This document shows positions 7,588 to 16,316 of a DNA stretch of 64,000 bases, piece by piece. The stretch's first letter is position 1. Every line of letters starts with the position of its first letter. The translations under genes and the position numbers were made by a program. The notes beneath the pieces are model-generated. The model had not been told where the DNA came from, did not search any database, and was given only the letters and a program-made list of their open reading frames with translations. Source of the DNA: Pseudonocardiales bacterium (GTDB lineage Bacteria > Actinomycetota > Actinomycetes > Mycobacteriales > Pseudonocardiaceae); NCBI GenBank assembly GCA_019247305.1, contig JAFAPC010000134.1, forward strand, positions 124,001 to 188,000. The letters run 5' to 3'.

Positions 7588-9291
7588 ATGGCGCAGATCC
7601 CGGGACTCGATGTGTTTCGTATCCAGGTGACTGGCCGGGTGATCGACGAGTCCGATCCCGATTATGACGCGGCCCGCTCGATGTGGAACGGCAACATCGA
7701 TCGTCGTCCGGCGGTGATTGTGCGGTGCGCTGGTCCGGCGGACGTCGCGGCGGCGATCGCCTTCGGTCGCCAGCGCGGGTGGGTGATCTCGGTACGGGGT
7801 GGTGCGCACGGTTCGTGGGGAGCTGCGGTAGCCGAGGGTGGTCTGATGATTGACCTCAGTGATTTGCGGGGGGTGTCGGTAGACCCCGGCAGCCGTCGGG
7901 CGTGGTGTGGTGGTGGGGCTACTCTTGCTGATCTGGACGCGGCCACTCAGCGATACGGTCTGGCGGTCCCCTCAGGAATGGTCAGTCACACCGGGGTGGG
8001 TGGTCTGACGTTGGGTGGGGGGTTCGGCTGGCTGACCCGCCAGGCTGGGCTGACCGTGGACAACTTGCTGTCCGCGGAGGTGGTCACCGCTGATGGCCGC
8101 ACGCTGCGCGCCAGCGCGAGCAGTCACCCTGAGTTGTTCTGGGCGCTGCGGGGTGGCGGCGGGAACTTCGGTGTCGTGACCGGCTTTGAGTTCCGGCTGC
8201 ATGAGGTCAGTCCGCTGGTGCACCTGGGGTTGTTTTTCTGGGGGCTGGAGCAGGGCACGCAGGCGCTGCGCCTGGGCCGGCAGGTGATAACCTCGCTGCC
8301 CCGCGACGCGGGATGCCTCCTGGTCGCTGGCCTGCCCGCGCCGCCGGTACCCTTCGTGTCCACGCGCCACCACGGCACACCGGGACACGCGCTGGCGGTC
8401 GCCGGGTTCGGGTCAGCGCACGAACACACCCGACTGATCACACCGATTCGGCGGGCACTATCGCCGTTGTTTGAGTTCCTGGGTCCACTGCCCTACACCG
8501 AGTTGCAGAAACTGTTCGACGCCGCCGCCCCGTGGGGCGTCCACGCCTATGAAAAGAACCTCTATCTTCACCAGTTCCCCGACGAGGCGATCACCACCCT
8601 CACCGAGCACCTGCCGGGCAAGAACTCACCGATGTCCTTCGTCCAGATCTTCGGGCTGGGCGGGGCGTTCGCCGAGGTCGCCGAGCAGGAGACCGCCTTC
8701 GGCGGCAGCCGCTCCACCCGGTTCGTGCTCAACGTGCGAGCCCTCGCTCCAGACGCCGAGCAACTGACCGCTGACCGAGCCTGGGTCCGCTCCCTATGGC
8801 AAGCACTCCTGCCCCACGCCCACGACTCTGGCGGCTACATCAACTTCATGACCGACCACGACGAAGACCGGATACGAATCACCTACGGATCAGAAAAATA
8901 CCAACGACTAGCCCACATCAAAGCGCACTACGACCCCGACAACGTGTTCCGAACGAACGCTAACATCAAACCCGCACCACAGCTGACGCCAGCCGGCGGC
9001 AGCCCGATCGCCGGCACAGCCGACGGCAGCCCGATCGCCGGCACAGCCGACGGCAGCCCGATCGCCGGCACAGCCGACGGCAGCCCGATCGCCGGCACAG
9101 CCGACGGCAGCCCGATCATCGGCACAGCCGACGGCAGCCCGATCATCGGCACAGCCGACGGCAGCCCGATCATCGGCACAGCCGACGGCAGCCCGATCAT
9201 CGGCACAGCCGGCAGTAGCCCGATCATCGGCACAGCCGGCAGTAGCCCAATCGCCGGCACAGCCGGCGGTGCCCGCCCGGGCCGACCCTGA
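7588..9291 (+). CDS. FAD-binding (PCMH/berberine bridge-type) oxidoreductase with repetitive C-terminus
   Basis: This is a flavoprotein oxidase of the berberine bridge/6-hydroxynicotine oxidase group. The FAD-binding PCMH domain spans roughly residues 30-210. It includes VRGGAHGSWG, where the usual flavin-linking His region lies, and TGVGGLTLGGGFGWL. At the second attachment position a Val-Ser-His replaces the Cys seen in bicovalent members, so a single covalent link is likely. The BBE segment near residues 410-455 (YINFMTDHDED...DPDNVF) is present. Residues ~471-560 are ten copies of a nine-residue GSPIAGTAD-type repeat, not part of the family. The ATG has GGAGG upstream. The substrate is unknown. 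Confidence 0.88.
   Translation: MAQIPGLDVFRIQVTGRVIDESDPDYDAARSMWNGNIDRRPAVIVRCAGPADVAAAIAFGRQRGWVISVRGGAHGSWGAAVAEGGLMIDLSDLRGVSVDPGSRRAWCGGGATLADLDAATQRYGLAVPSGMVSHTGVGGLTLGGGFGWLTRQAGLTVDNLLSAEVVTADGRTLRASASSHPELFWALRGGGGNFGVVTGFEFRLHEVSPLVHLGLFFWGLEQGTQALRLGRQVITSLPRDAGCLLVAGLPAPPVPFVSTRHHGTPGHALAVAGFGSAHEHTRLITPIRRALSPLFEFLGPLPYTELQKLFDAAAPWGVHAYEKNLYLHQFPDEAITTLTEHLPGKNSPMSFVQIFGLGGAFAEVAEQETAFGGSRSTRFVLNVRALAPDAEQLTADRAWVRSLWQALLPHAHDSGGYINFMTDHDEDRIRITYGSEKYQRLAHIKAHYDPDNVFRTNANIKPAPQLTPAGGSPIAGTADGSPIAGTADGSPIAGTADGSPIAGTADGSPIIGTADGSPIIGTADGSPIIGTADGSPIIGTAGSSPIIGTAGSSPIAGTAGGARPGRP
8998..9267 (+). repeat. 27 bp tandem repeat, ten units, in frame
   Basis: Ten consecutive 27-base units encode GSPIAGTAD or its variants (GSPIIGTAD, GSPIIGTAG, SSPIIGTAG, SSPIAGTAG). 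The first four units are almost identical. The middle units share an Ala-to-Ile change, and the last three change Asp to Gly and Gly to Ser. This pattern suggests stepwise expansion by slippage or unequal crossing over. The repeat keeps the reading frame and ends 24 bases before the stop. Confidence 0.95.
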
Positions 9292-9333
9292 ACACGCCGC
9301 CCAGGGCGCATCGAGCCGGAGTAAGTTCAGTCC

Positions 9334-9876
9334 ATGGCGGAGCTGCTGCGTACTGATCGGCTCCTAGTGCGGAACTGGTCGGTCGCCGACGCCGAGGCAG
9401 CGTTGAAGATCTACAGCGAAGGCAACGTCATCCGGTGGCTGCACGAGTTCGATTGCATACCCAACGCGGCTGCCATGCAGACGGTGCTGCAGGGCTGGAC
9501 CACCGAACAGACTGAGATGACGCCGGGAACCGGACGGTGGGCTCTAGTTCTGCTCCAAGGGGGCACACTGATTGGTGGGATCAGCCTGCTGCCGATGCCG
9601 GTGCCCGAGGCCGACGTCGAGATCGGTTACCAGCTTGCGCCGGAGTACTGGGGCCGGGGTTACATTACCGAGGCCGCCCGGGCGCTGGCGCACTGGGCCT
9701 TCCAGCATTCGTTGGTCGAGTTGTTTGCCCTGGTCGCCCGGGATAATGCGCGCGCGGCGGCCACCGCTCGGCGGATCGGGATGGAGTGGGTCGGCGAGAG
9801 CGACAAATATCACCGGAAACGTTTGGAGGTATTCCGGCTGCGGCCTGATGACCTCGCTCGTGCACGTCAGAAGTAG
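9334..9876 (+). CDS. GNAT-family N-acetyltransferase (RimJ/RimL type)
   Basis: The 180-residue protein fits the RimJ/RimL class of GNAT acetyltransferases, which acetylate N-termini or small amines from acetyl-CoA. Visible landmarks are the N-terminal TDRLLVRNWSVADAEAALKIY, the central strand-turn IGYQLAPEYWGRGYITEAARALAHWAF (acetyl-CoA pyrophosphate loop, here Gly-Arg-Gly), and the late NARAAATARRIGMEWVG helix. It ends ten bases inside the convergent MaoC gene. The substrate cannot be told from sequence. GGAG lies 12 bases before the ATG. Confidence 0.88.
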   Translation: MAELLRTDRLLVRNWSVADAEAALKIYSEGNVIRWLHEFDCIPNAAAMQTVLQGWTTEQTEMTPGTGRWALVLLQGGTLIGGISLLPMPVPEADVEIGYQLAPEYWGRGYITEAARALAHWAFQHSLVELFALVARDNARAAATARRIGMEWVGESDKYHRKRLEVFRLRPDDLARARQK

Positions 9877-10319
9877 ACCCGGGTGACATAGTCCGCCACG
9901 CAGCCGGGCTTCGTATCGCCTTCGATTCGCAGGGTGGCGTGCAACACAAGCTGCAGGCCACCGGTCACCTCAGTGGCCTCCGCAAGCGCGACTTCGACCC
10001 AGACCGTGGATCCCACCCGCACGGGAGCGGGGAAGCGCACCTTGTTCAGCCCGTAGTTAATCACCATCGTGGCGCCCTCGACCCGGTAGATCTGGTCGAT
10101 CAGATGCGGCAACAGCGACAGGGTCAGAAACCCGTGTGCGATGGTGGTACCAAACGGGCCGGCTGCGGCACGCTGCGGGTCAAGGTGAATCCACTGGTGG
10201 TCCTCAGTCGCATCCGCAAAGGCGTTGACGCGTTGCTGATCAATCGTCATCCGGCTGCTCGCGCCCAGCTGCTCGCCGGCCGCGGCCCGCAACTCGTCGG
10301 CTCCAGTGAACACCTTCAT
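9867..10319 (-). CDS. MaoC-family (R)-specific enoyl-CoA hydratase
   Basis: MaoC-type hot-dog fold hydratases act on enoyl-CoA or related thioesters. The 150 residues contain the hydratase motif DATEDHQWIHLDP (catalytic Asp and His near residues 36-45), the following GPFGTTIAHGFLTLSLLP helix typical of the family, and the strand NYGLNKVRFPAPVRVGS. The gene begins six bases after the stop of the upstream alpha/beta hydrolase, so they are probably one operon. Its 3' end overlaps the convergent GNAT gene by ten bases. The substrate is unknown. Confidence 0.92.
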   Translation of the reverse strand: MKVFTGADELRAAAGEQLGASSRMTIDQQRVNAFADATEDHQWIHLDPQRAAAGPFGTTIAHGFLTLSLLPHLIDQIYRVEGATMVINYGLNKVRFPAPVRVGSTVWVEVALAEATEVTGGLQLVLHATLRIEGDTKPGCVADYVTRVYF

Positions 10320-10325
10320 CGTCGA

Positions 10326-11267
10326 TCACTCTCCTGTCGCAGGGAACGCTACGATCCACTCAACCGACGCCGTCACCCGGGCGATCTCGCCAGCCACGGT
10401 GGCCGCCTCCCGGTCACCGAGCACGATCAGGTAGTGGTTGGTGTCGTCGACGAGCACATCACGCATCCCCGGCACGGTGCGCTTGGCCTCGTCGACCACC
10501 GCCTCGGACAAGAGGGGCTTCGGTTCGTCGGCGAGGCCCCGGGGCGCCCGGAGCAGGACCACTGGCTCCGGGACGGCGGCCACCGCCTCCCACGCAGCGG
10601 CGCTATCGAGCAGCTCACGCCCGTCGGCCCGCACAGCCGCCTCGACCACCGTGGAGCGCAATGCCCCAGGTGGGCCAGCCAGGTCGTAGTCCACGTAGCC
10701 CGCCACGTCCGAATTCCAGCGGTTGGCGAAGGCGGGGTGGCGGCGCCAGAAGTCGCGGTAGTCCGCCAGGGAGGCGAACTTCATCCGGAGCCGGGCCAGG
10801 GCCGGACCAAGGACGGCCGCAAGCACGGCGTCGGTATCAGAGTCGGGAGGGACTGACAGCGACAGTCCGCCATCGATCAGCACGACCCCAGCGGCACGGC
10901 CCGGGTGAGCGGCAGCCAGGCGAGCAACAACGTAGGCCCCCATCGAGTGGCCAGCGAGGACGGCACGATCAGCGCCCCAGTAGCCGAGGACGGCGACCAA
11001 GTCGGCCACGTGGGCATCAAGACCGTAGGGGCCCGGAAGTCCCGCACTGGCGCCGCGGCCGCGCAGGTCGGGCACCAGGAAAGTAATGTCACGGGCCGCC
11101 AGCTGGCGGGCCAGCACTGCCAGCATGCGATGTGATCCGGTGATGCCGTGCACACCCAGTACCAGTGGGGCGGTACCCGGCTCGCCAGGGCCAGCGACGG
11201 CGACGATCAAGGAACCGCCAGCGACAGGGACCGCGAACTCCGTGTGGAACGCGGTGGTAACCATCAC
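10326..11267 (-). CDS. Alpha/beta-fold hydrolase
   Basis: The 313-residue protein has the alpha/beta hydrolase core. The oxyanion-region strand GVHGITGSH lies near residue 40, DLRGRGAS follows, and the nucleophile elbow GHSMGAYV (Ser) lies near 105. A late Asp-bearing strand (VLLRAPRGLADE) and a His near the C-terminus (DDTNHYLIVLG) complete a plausible Ser-Asp-His triad. It is the first gene of a two-gene unit with the MaoC hydratase, so action on an acyl or ester substrate is possible. The family is broad and the true substrate cannot be assigned. Confidence 0.88.
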   Translation of the reverse strand: MMVTTAFHTEFAVPVAGGSLIVAVAGPGEPGTAPLVLGVHGITGSHRMLAVLARQLAARDITFLVPDLRGRGASAGLPGPYGLDAHVADLVAVLGYWGADRAVLAGHSMGAYVVARLAAAHPGRAAGVVLIDGGLSLSVPPDSDTDAVLAAVLGPALARLRMKFASLADYRDFWRRHPAFANRWNSDVAGYVDYDLAGPPGALRSTVVEAAVRADGRELLDSAAAWEAVAAVPEPVVLLRAPRGLADEPKPLLSEAVVDEAKRTVPGMRDVLVDDTNHYLIVLGDREAATVAGEIARVTASVEWIVAFPATGE

Positions 11268-11431
11268 CGTTAGGATAGGGTAATTATTCTCGGCACTACG
11301 TCCTGGTGCATCCTGGCGAGCGCCAGAAATAGGCAGCCATCAGCTCGTTCAATTCACGCCGGTGTCGTTGCCCGCCTTCCTGCCTGACGTGGACGCCGAC
11401 ATAAACAAAGGCAGCAGCGCGCCGGTCCCGC

Positions 11432-11623
11432 TCAGCGGGTGACCGTGATGGCCTGTACGGGGCAGGCGCGGGCGCCATCCTCAGCTTGGGACTCCAACTC
11501 AGGCGGCACCTCCGGTTTGTGGATCAGGCAGTATCCACCGTCATCCAGGTCATAGACCTCAGGCGCAACGGCGTTGCACTGACCGTGGCCCTCGCAGATG
11601 CTCGGGTTGACCTCGACGCGCAC
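11432..11623 (-). CDS. [3Fe-4S]-type ferredoxin
   Basis: This 63-residue protein carries the actinobacterial P450-associated ferredoxin pattern: Cys10-x2-His13-x2-Cys16 and a C-terminal Cys54-Pro. His replaces the Cys that would complete a 4Fe cluster, so a 3Fe-4S centre is expected. The GTG start has GAGGAGGA four bases upstream. Such ferredoxins usually sit beside a cytochrome P450, but no P450 gene is found in this window. It may therefore serve a distant oxygenase. Confidence 0.93.
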   Translation of the reverse strand: MRVEVNPSICEGHGQCNAVAPEVYDLDDGGYCLIHKPEVPPELESQAEDGARACPVQAITVTR

Positions 11624-11925
11624 GGCGTCCTCCTCGGCTTCGATCTCAGCGCGGTGGGAACGCGACTATCTTGGCCCAGCCAGCCTCGGCCGCACACGCG
11701 GGGATGGGTCACCGACGCCGAGCAGCCTCCCGAGAGAGACTAGGCAATCTGGGTGCACTTGCGGCCCCTACCCAGCAGACCATCGCGACGCAGGGGTGAG
11801 GGGGGTTAAGTCTGCGCGTGAAGTCCGGTAGACAGTGCACTGCGGCGTGACGGCCTTTCGGCGGCGTCGTTAAGGCTGTCGGGGAGCCCTCAACGTGGTC
11901 GGGGGACGAGGAGGAGGTTAGGTCA
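11624..11925. other. Intergenic region without recognisable gene
   Basis: About 300 bp between the ferredoxin start (minus) and the hypothetical gene at 11926 (plus). It must contain two divergent promoters. I see no RNA gene, repeat or clear operator. Confidence 0.5.
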
Positions 11926-12345
11926 GTGGATCTTCGGATGTGGTCCGCAGTGGTGGAACGGTTGGCGGCGGCTGAGGAGATGGCCACGCGAGCAAGCGCA
12001 ACACTATCGGCCCAATTAGCGCGCAGGCACCTCCAGACCTTCGCCGAAGGATGGCGGGAATTACTCCTCCAACATCAACCGGACGACACGGGCCGCTGCC
12101 GCCTCTGCCCTGGTTGGCTACGCCGCCGCCGCTGGCCCTGCGGGGTGTGGGTGGCCGCGCACCGCCACCTCGTCGGTGAGGGCGCAGCGCCGGTCGGGCT
12201 CACCAGAAACTCCAACCCCTTCTGCCGACCACGCGAGGTGAAAGTGGTGCCGCGTCAGATCGACGTCTCAGCCGCCGAGCGGGCTGCGGCGGGTAACGCT
12301 TCCGCGCAGAGCAACGCCAGCAAGGCAGCGGTCCACCGAACGTGA
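11926..12345 (+). CDS. Hypothetical protein with CxxC and WPCxVW motifs
   Basis: The 139-residue protein starts with an amphipathic helix (residues 1-45). A compact Cys/Trp-rich centre follows: HQPDDTGRCRLCPGWL (a CxxC pair near residues 57-60) and RRRRWPCGVWVAAHRHLVGE. That combination recurs, in my recollection, in small uncharacterised actinobacterial proteins and may bind zinc. The C-terminal third is Ala/Ser-rich and probably disordered. No signal peptide is evident. It precedes the ABC exporter gene by 63 bp on the same strand, but no functional link is visible. Confidence 0.7.
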   Translation: MDLRMWSAVVERLAAAEEMATRASATLSAQLARRHLQTFAEGWRELLLQHQPDDTGRCRLCPGWLRRRRWPCGVWVAAHRHLVGEGAAPVGLTRNSNPFCRPREVKVVPRQIDVSAAERAAAGNASAQSNASKAAVHRT

Positions 12346-12408
12346 TCCACCAGCTGCCAGACCGCCACGACTCAGCAATTGTCAGGGTAGCCGCATAACC
12401 TGACGATC

Positions 12409-15400
12409 GTGCCCGAACAGGTCATCACAAACCGGGGCGACTGGGTCCGTCGGCTTTGGGCCGCCTGCTGGCGGCATCCGCGTCTCGCCACGGCGGCTCT
12501 GCTCGCTTCTGGCATCGGGGTCGGCATGGAAGCCAGTACGCCGCTGCTTACCCGGCTCGCAGTGGACGACGCCGTCGCCGGTACCACCGAGCGGCTAGGC
12601 TGGCTGGTCACCGCGCTGGTCGGGGTGGCGCTCCTGCAGTTCGGGACCGCCTTCGTGCGGCGCTACCTCGGCGGGCGGTTATCCCTGGACGTGCAGCATG
12701 ACCTACGCAATGCCGTCTTCCGGTCAGTGCAGAAGCTCGATGGCGCCAAGCAGGACGGCCTGCGCACCGGGCAGGTCGTGTCCCGGGCTACCTCCGACCT
12801 GCAGCTCATGCAAAATCTGCTGTCGATGGTGCCGCTGGCGGCGGGCATGTTGGTGCTCTTTGCCGTCGCGCTGGGTGCGATGCTGTGGCTGTCCCCGTTG
12901 CTCACCCTGATTGCGCTGACCGTGGTGCCGGCCGCCGGGTTGGTCACCACCAGGACGCGGCGCACGCTGTTTCCGGCGACCTGGTCGGCTCAGCAGCGCG
13001 CGGCTGAGGTCGCCGAGCACGTCGAGGAAACCGTGACCGGGATGCGGGTGGTGAAGGGATTTGGCCAAGAAGCCCGCGCCGTGTCCCGGTTGGAGAGCCG
13101 GGCACAGCGGCTGTTCGCCGAACGGGTCCGCTCAGCGCGGCTCAACGCGACATTCGCCCCGACACTGACCGCGTTCCCATCGCTGGGCCAGGTGGCCGTG
13201 TTCGCTCTGGGCGGCACGCTGGCGCTGCGCGGGACGATCAGCCTGGGGACGTTCGTGGCCTTCGCCGCGTACCTGGCGATGCTCGTCGGCCCAGCCCGGT
13301 TGATCGCCAACCTGGTGGTCCTGGCACAGCTGGCCCGTGCTGGGGTGGAGCGGGTCTATGAGCTGATCGATTCCCAGCCCGAGGTGGTCGACGCGCCGGA
13401 CGCGATCGATGTGCCGGACGGGCCGCTGGCGGTGCACCTGGGCGGGGTGCGCTTCGGTTACGCCCGCAGCGAGCCGGTGCTCGACGGGGTGTCCCTGCTC
13501 ATCGAACCGGGCGAAACGCTGGCTCTGGTCGGCGCACCCGGCTCGGGCAAGTCCACCGTCTCCTTGCTGCTGGCCCGGTTCTACGACGCACAACAGGGCG
13601 CGATTCGGATTGGACCGCCTGGCCAGCTCATCGACGTTCGGCGGCTGCGGTTGGCCTCGCTGCGATCGGCCATTGGGATGGTGTTCGAAGAGGCGTTCCT
13701 GTTCTCCGACACGGTGCGGGCCAACATCGCCTACGGACGACCCGACGCCACCGATGCGCAAGTGCGCTGGGCGGCGAAGGCTGCGGCGGCGCACGAGTTC
13801 ATCTCCGCGCTGCCCGAGGGCTACGACACCCAGGTCGGCGAGCGCGGACTCACCCTCTCGGGCGGGCAGCGCCAACGGATCGCCCTGGCCAGAGCGCTGC
13901 TGTCGAACCCACGGGTGCTGGTGCTTGACGACGCCACCTCCGCAGTCGACGCCACCACTGAGGCGGCTATTCACACTACTCTGCGGACGGTCACCGCGCG
14001 GCGCACCACCTTGCTCATCGCACACCGCCGGTCCTCGTTGGCGCTGGCCAACCGAATCGCAGTGCTCGATGACGGGCGAGTGATCGACATCGGGACTCAG
14101 ACCGAACTGACCGCTCGGTGCGCGCTGTTCCGCACCCTGCTCGCCGGCCCCGGGGAGATGATCGAGAACGTCGCCGCCGGCGGAGCCGGCAATCGGACCA
14201 CAGCCGACGCATCGGGTGCGCTACATCCGGGTCCGGAGAGCATCACCGCGCGGCTCTGGCCTGCAGGCGCTGCGGCTGAGGCACCGGAAGACTCCAGCGA
14301 CCCTCCGCAGGCTGCCCGGGCGGCGCAGAACACGGCGGGTGCCATTCGGGGCGGACCGGGGACCGGCATAGTAGGCAGCGTCGGACCGAGCCCGGAACTG
14401 CTCACGGCGGTAGCCGCGCTGCCACCAGCGACCGCCCGGCCGAACATCACCGGGACCGACCCGAGAGCTCCTGACCCGGATTTTCGGCTCACCCGGCTGC
14501 TGCGACCGATGCTGGGGTGGCTCATTCTCACCGCCGTCCTGGTCGGGCTCGACGCGCTGGCTACCGTGGCGTTCCCGGCGTTGGGCGGCCTCGCCGTCGA
14601 TGCCATTACCCGCCGCGCTCCGAGCCTGCTCGCCATCGTGGTCGCCGTGGGGCTCGGGGTCCTCGCCGCCGACTGGCTCGTCATCGCCGCCCAGACCGTG
14701 GTTGCCGCCCGCGCTGGAGAAACGCTGCTGTACCTGCTGCGGGTGCGCAGCTTCGCTCACCTGAGCCGGCTCGGCCTGGACTATTTCGAGCGCGAGATGA
14801 CGGGCCGGATCATGACCCGGATGACCACCGACGTGGATGCGCTGTCCACGTTCTTCCAGACCGGGCTGTCCACCGCATTGATCAGCGTCCTCACGGTGGT
14901 CGGGGTGGCCATTGCGCTGTTGCTCACCGACGCCGGCCTCGCTGTGGTGGCGATGCTCGGCCTGCCCGTGCTGATCGCGGTCACCGTGGTGTTCCAGCGG
15001 CTGGTCTCCACTGCCTATGCCGAGGTCCGGGAGCGAGTGAGCGACGTCAACGCCGATCTTCAAGAGAACGTCTCCGGTGCGCGGGTGGCCCAAGCGTTCA
15101 CCCGGGAGCGCCGCTCGGCCCAGGACTTCGCCGCTCGCAGCGACGCCTACCGGCGCGCCCGGCTGCGCGCTCAGCGCTACATCGCCACCTACTTTCCCTT
15201 TGTCGCTCTGCTGTCCGATCTCGCGCAGGCGGCTGTGCTGGGTGTGGGGGCCTTTCGAGTTGCCGCGGGCACCGTCACCGCCGGGGTGCTCACCGCGTTC
15301 CTGCTCTACCTGGGCCTGTTCTTCGCGCCCGTGCAGCAGCTGTCCCAGGTCTTCGATGGCTACCAGCAGGCCGCCGTTGGGCTGCGGCGTATCCGGGAGC

Positions 15401-16212
15401 TGCTGGACACGCCGACCTCGGTGCCGCCCCCCACCGTCGGCGCCGTTCCGGTGTCAACACGGCTGCGCGGTGAGGTGGAGCTGCGCGATGTCACGTTCAG
15501 CTACCCGGGCGCGGCGCAACCCGCGCTTCTCAAGGTGTCGCTGCGGATCGCGCCCGGTGAGACCATCGCTCTGGTGGGGGCCACCGGAGCCGGTAAGTCT
15601 ACCGTGGTCAAGCTACTGGCCAGGTTCTACGATCCAGTTGCCGGGACGGTACTGGTCGATGGGGTGGACCTGCGGCGTTTCGACCCGGCGGCGTTTCATC
15701 GCCGACTTGGCATCGTGCCGCAAGAGGCGCACCTGTTCCGCGGCGACGTCGCGAGCAATATCAGCTATGGCGCCCCGCAGGCATCTCCCGCCGAGGTGGA
15801 AGCGGCGGCCCGGCGGGTCGGCGCGCTGGAGGCCATCGCCGCGCTGCCCCACGGGTTTCGCCAGCCGGTCGGCGAGCGCGGGCAGAGTCTGTCGGCGGGG
15901 CAACGGCAACTGATCGCGCTGGCTCGCGCCGAGTTGGTCGACCCCGACTTGCTTTTGCTCGATGAGGCCACCGCCGCGCTCGATCCGGCCACCGAGTCTA
16001 TGGTGCTGGCCGCCGCCGACCGGCTCGCCGCGCGCCGCACCACCGTTGTCATCGCCCACCGGCTGACCACCGCGGCCAAAGCCAACCGGATCATCGTCCT
16101 CGACGACGGGCGAATCGTTGAACAAGGCCCTCACCTCGAGCTGCTCGCAGCCGGCGGACCCTACGCCCAACTGTGGGCCGCAAGCTCACCAGACGGAACC
16201 GCCGCCGCCTAG
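12409..16212 (+). CDS. Fused double-unit ABC exporter (TMD-NBD-TMD-NBD)
   Basis: The 1267 residues are two ABC-exporter half-transporters fused head to tail. Unit one has six membrane helices (residues ~20-310) and an NBD with Walker A GAPGSGKST near 380, signature LSGGQRQRIALARAL and Walker B VLVLDDATSAVD. A ~100-residue Ala/Pro/Gly-rich linker follows (residues ~580-690). Unit two has another membrane domain and an NBD with GATGAGKST, LSAGQRQLIALARAEL and LLLLDEATAALD. NBD1 has Asp in place of the catalytic Glu, and NBD2 has a modified signature. This gives one degenerate and one active ATP site, as in heterodimeric drug/lipid exporters. The GTG start is weakly defined. Confidence 0.94.
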   Translation: MPEQVITNRGDWVRRLWAACWRHPRLATAALLASGIGVGMEASTPLLTRLAVDDAVAGTTERLGWLVTALVGVALLQFGTAFVRRYLGGRLSLDVQHDLRNAVFRSVQKLDGAKQDGLRTGQVVSRATSDLQLMQNLLSMVPLAAGMLVLFAVALGAMLWLSPLLTLIALTVVPAAGLVTTRTRRTLFPATWSAQQRAAEVAEHVEETVTGMRVVKGFGQEARAVSRLESRAQRLFAERVRSARLNATFAPTLTAFPSLGQVAVFALGGTLALRGTISLGTFVAFAAYLAMLVGPARLIANLVVLAQLARAGVERVYELIDSQPEVVDAPDAIDVPDGPLAVHLGGVRFGYARSEPVLDGVSLLIEPGETLALVGAPGSGKSTVSLLLARFYDAQQGAIRIGPPGQLIDVRRLRLASLRSAIGMVFEEAFLFSDTVRANIAYGRPDATDAQVRWAAKAAAAHEFISALPEGYDTQVGERGLTLSGGQRQRIALARALLSNPRVLVLDDATSAVDATTEAAIHTTLRTVTARRTTLLIAHRRSSLALANRIAVLDDGRVIDIGTQTELTARCALFRTLLAGPGEMIENVAAGGAGNRTTADASGALHPGPESITARLWPAGAAAEAPEDSSDPPQAARAAQNTAGAIRGGPGTGIVGSVGPSPELLTAVAALPPATARPNITGTDPRAPDPDFRLTRLLRPMLGWLILTAVLVGLDALATVAFPALGGLAVDAITRRAPSLLAIVVAVGLGVLAADWLVIAAQTVVAARAGETLLYLLRVRSFAHLSRLGLDYFEREMTGRIMTRMTTDVDALSTFFQTGLSTALISVLTVVGVAIALLLTDAGLAVVAMLGLPVLIAVTVVFQRLVSTAYAEVRERVSDVNADLQENVSGARVAQAFTRERRSAQDFAARSDAYRRARLRAQRYIATYFPFVALLSDLAQAAVLGVGAFRVAAGTVTAGVLTAFLLYLGLFFAPVQQLSQVFDGYQQAAVGLRRIRELLDTPTSVPPPTVGAVPVSTRLRGEVELRDVTFSYPGAAQPALLKVSLRIAPGETIALVGATGAGKSTVVKLLARFYDPVAGTVLVDGVDLRRFDPAAFHRRLGIVPQEAHLFRGDVASNISYGAPQASPAEVEAAARRVGALEAIAALPHGFRQPVGERGQSLSAGQRQLIALARAELVDPDLLLLDEATAALDPATESMVLAAADRLAARRTTVVIAHRLTTAAKANRIIVLDDGRIVEQGPHLELLAAGGPYAQLWAASSPDGTAAA

Positions 16213-16287
16213 TTGGTGGCTCTTCAAGGACTACCAACCCCTCTTCGCAGGGTCATTAACCACTACCAACTTCCGGGCGGTTGGCAT

Positions 16288-16303
16288 GTGACTAAATAGT
16301 CAC
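16288..16303 (+). promoter_or_regulatory. Palindromic operator candidate for the ArsR regulator
   Basis: The 16-base GTGACTAAATAGTCAC is a perfect palindrome with 7 bp arms and a 2 bp centre. It lies 14 bp before the first possible start codon of the ArsR gene. ArsR-family repressors bind such short inverted repeats overlapping their own promoters, so autoregulation of the ArsR-SRPBCC unit is likely. Binding is inferred. Confidence 0.55.
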
Positions 16304-16316
16304 CTATCTTTGAGGA

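Noticed and set aside
8998-9267. CRISPR array
   Set aside because: The 27 bp units are contiguous without spacers and translate in frame as the end of the FAD oxidoreductase.
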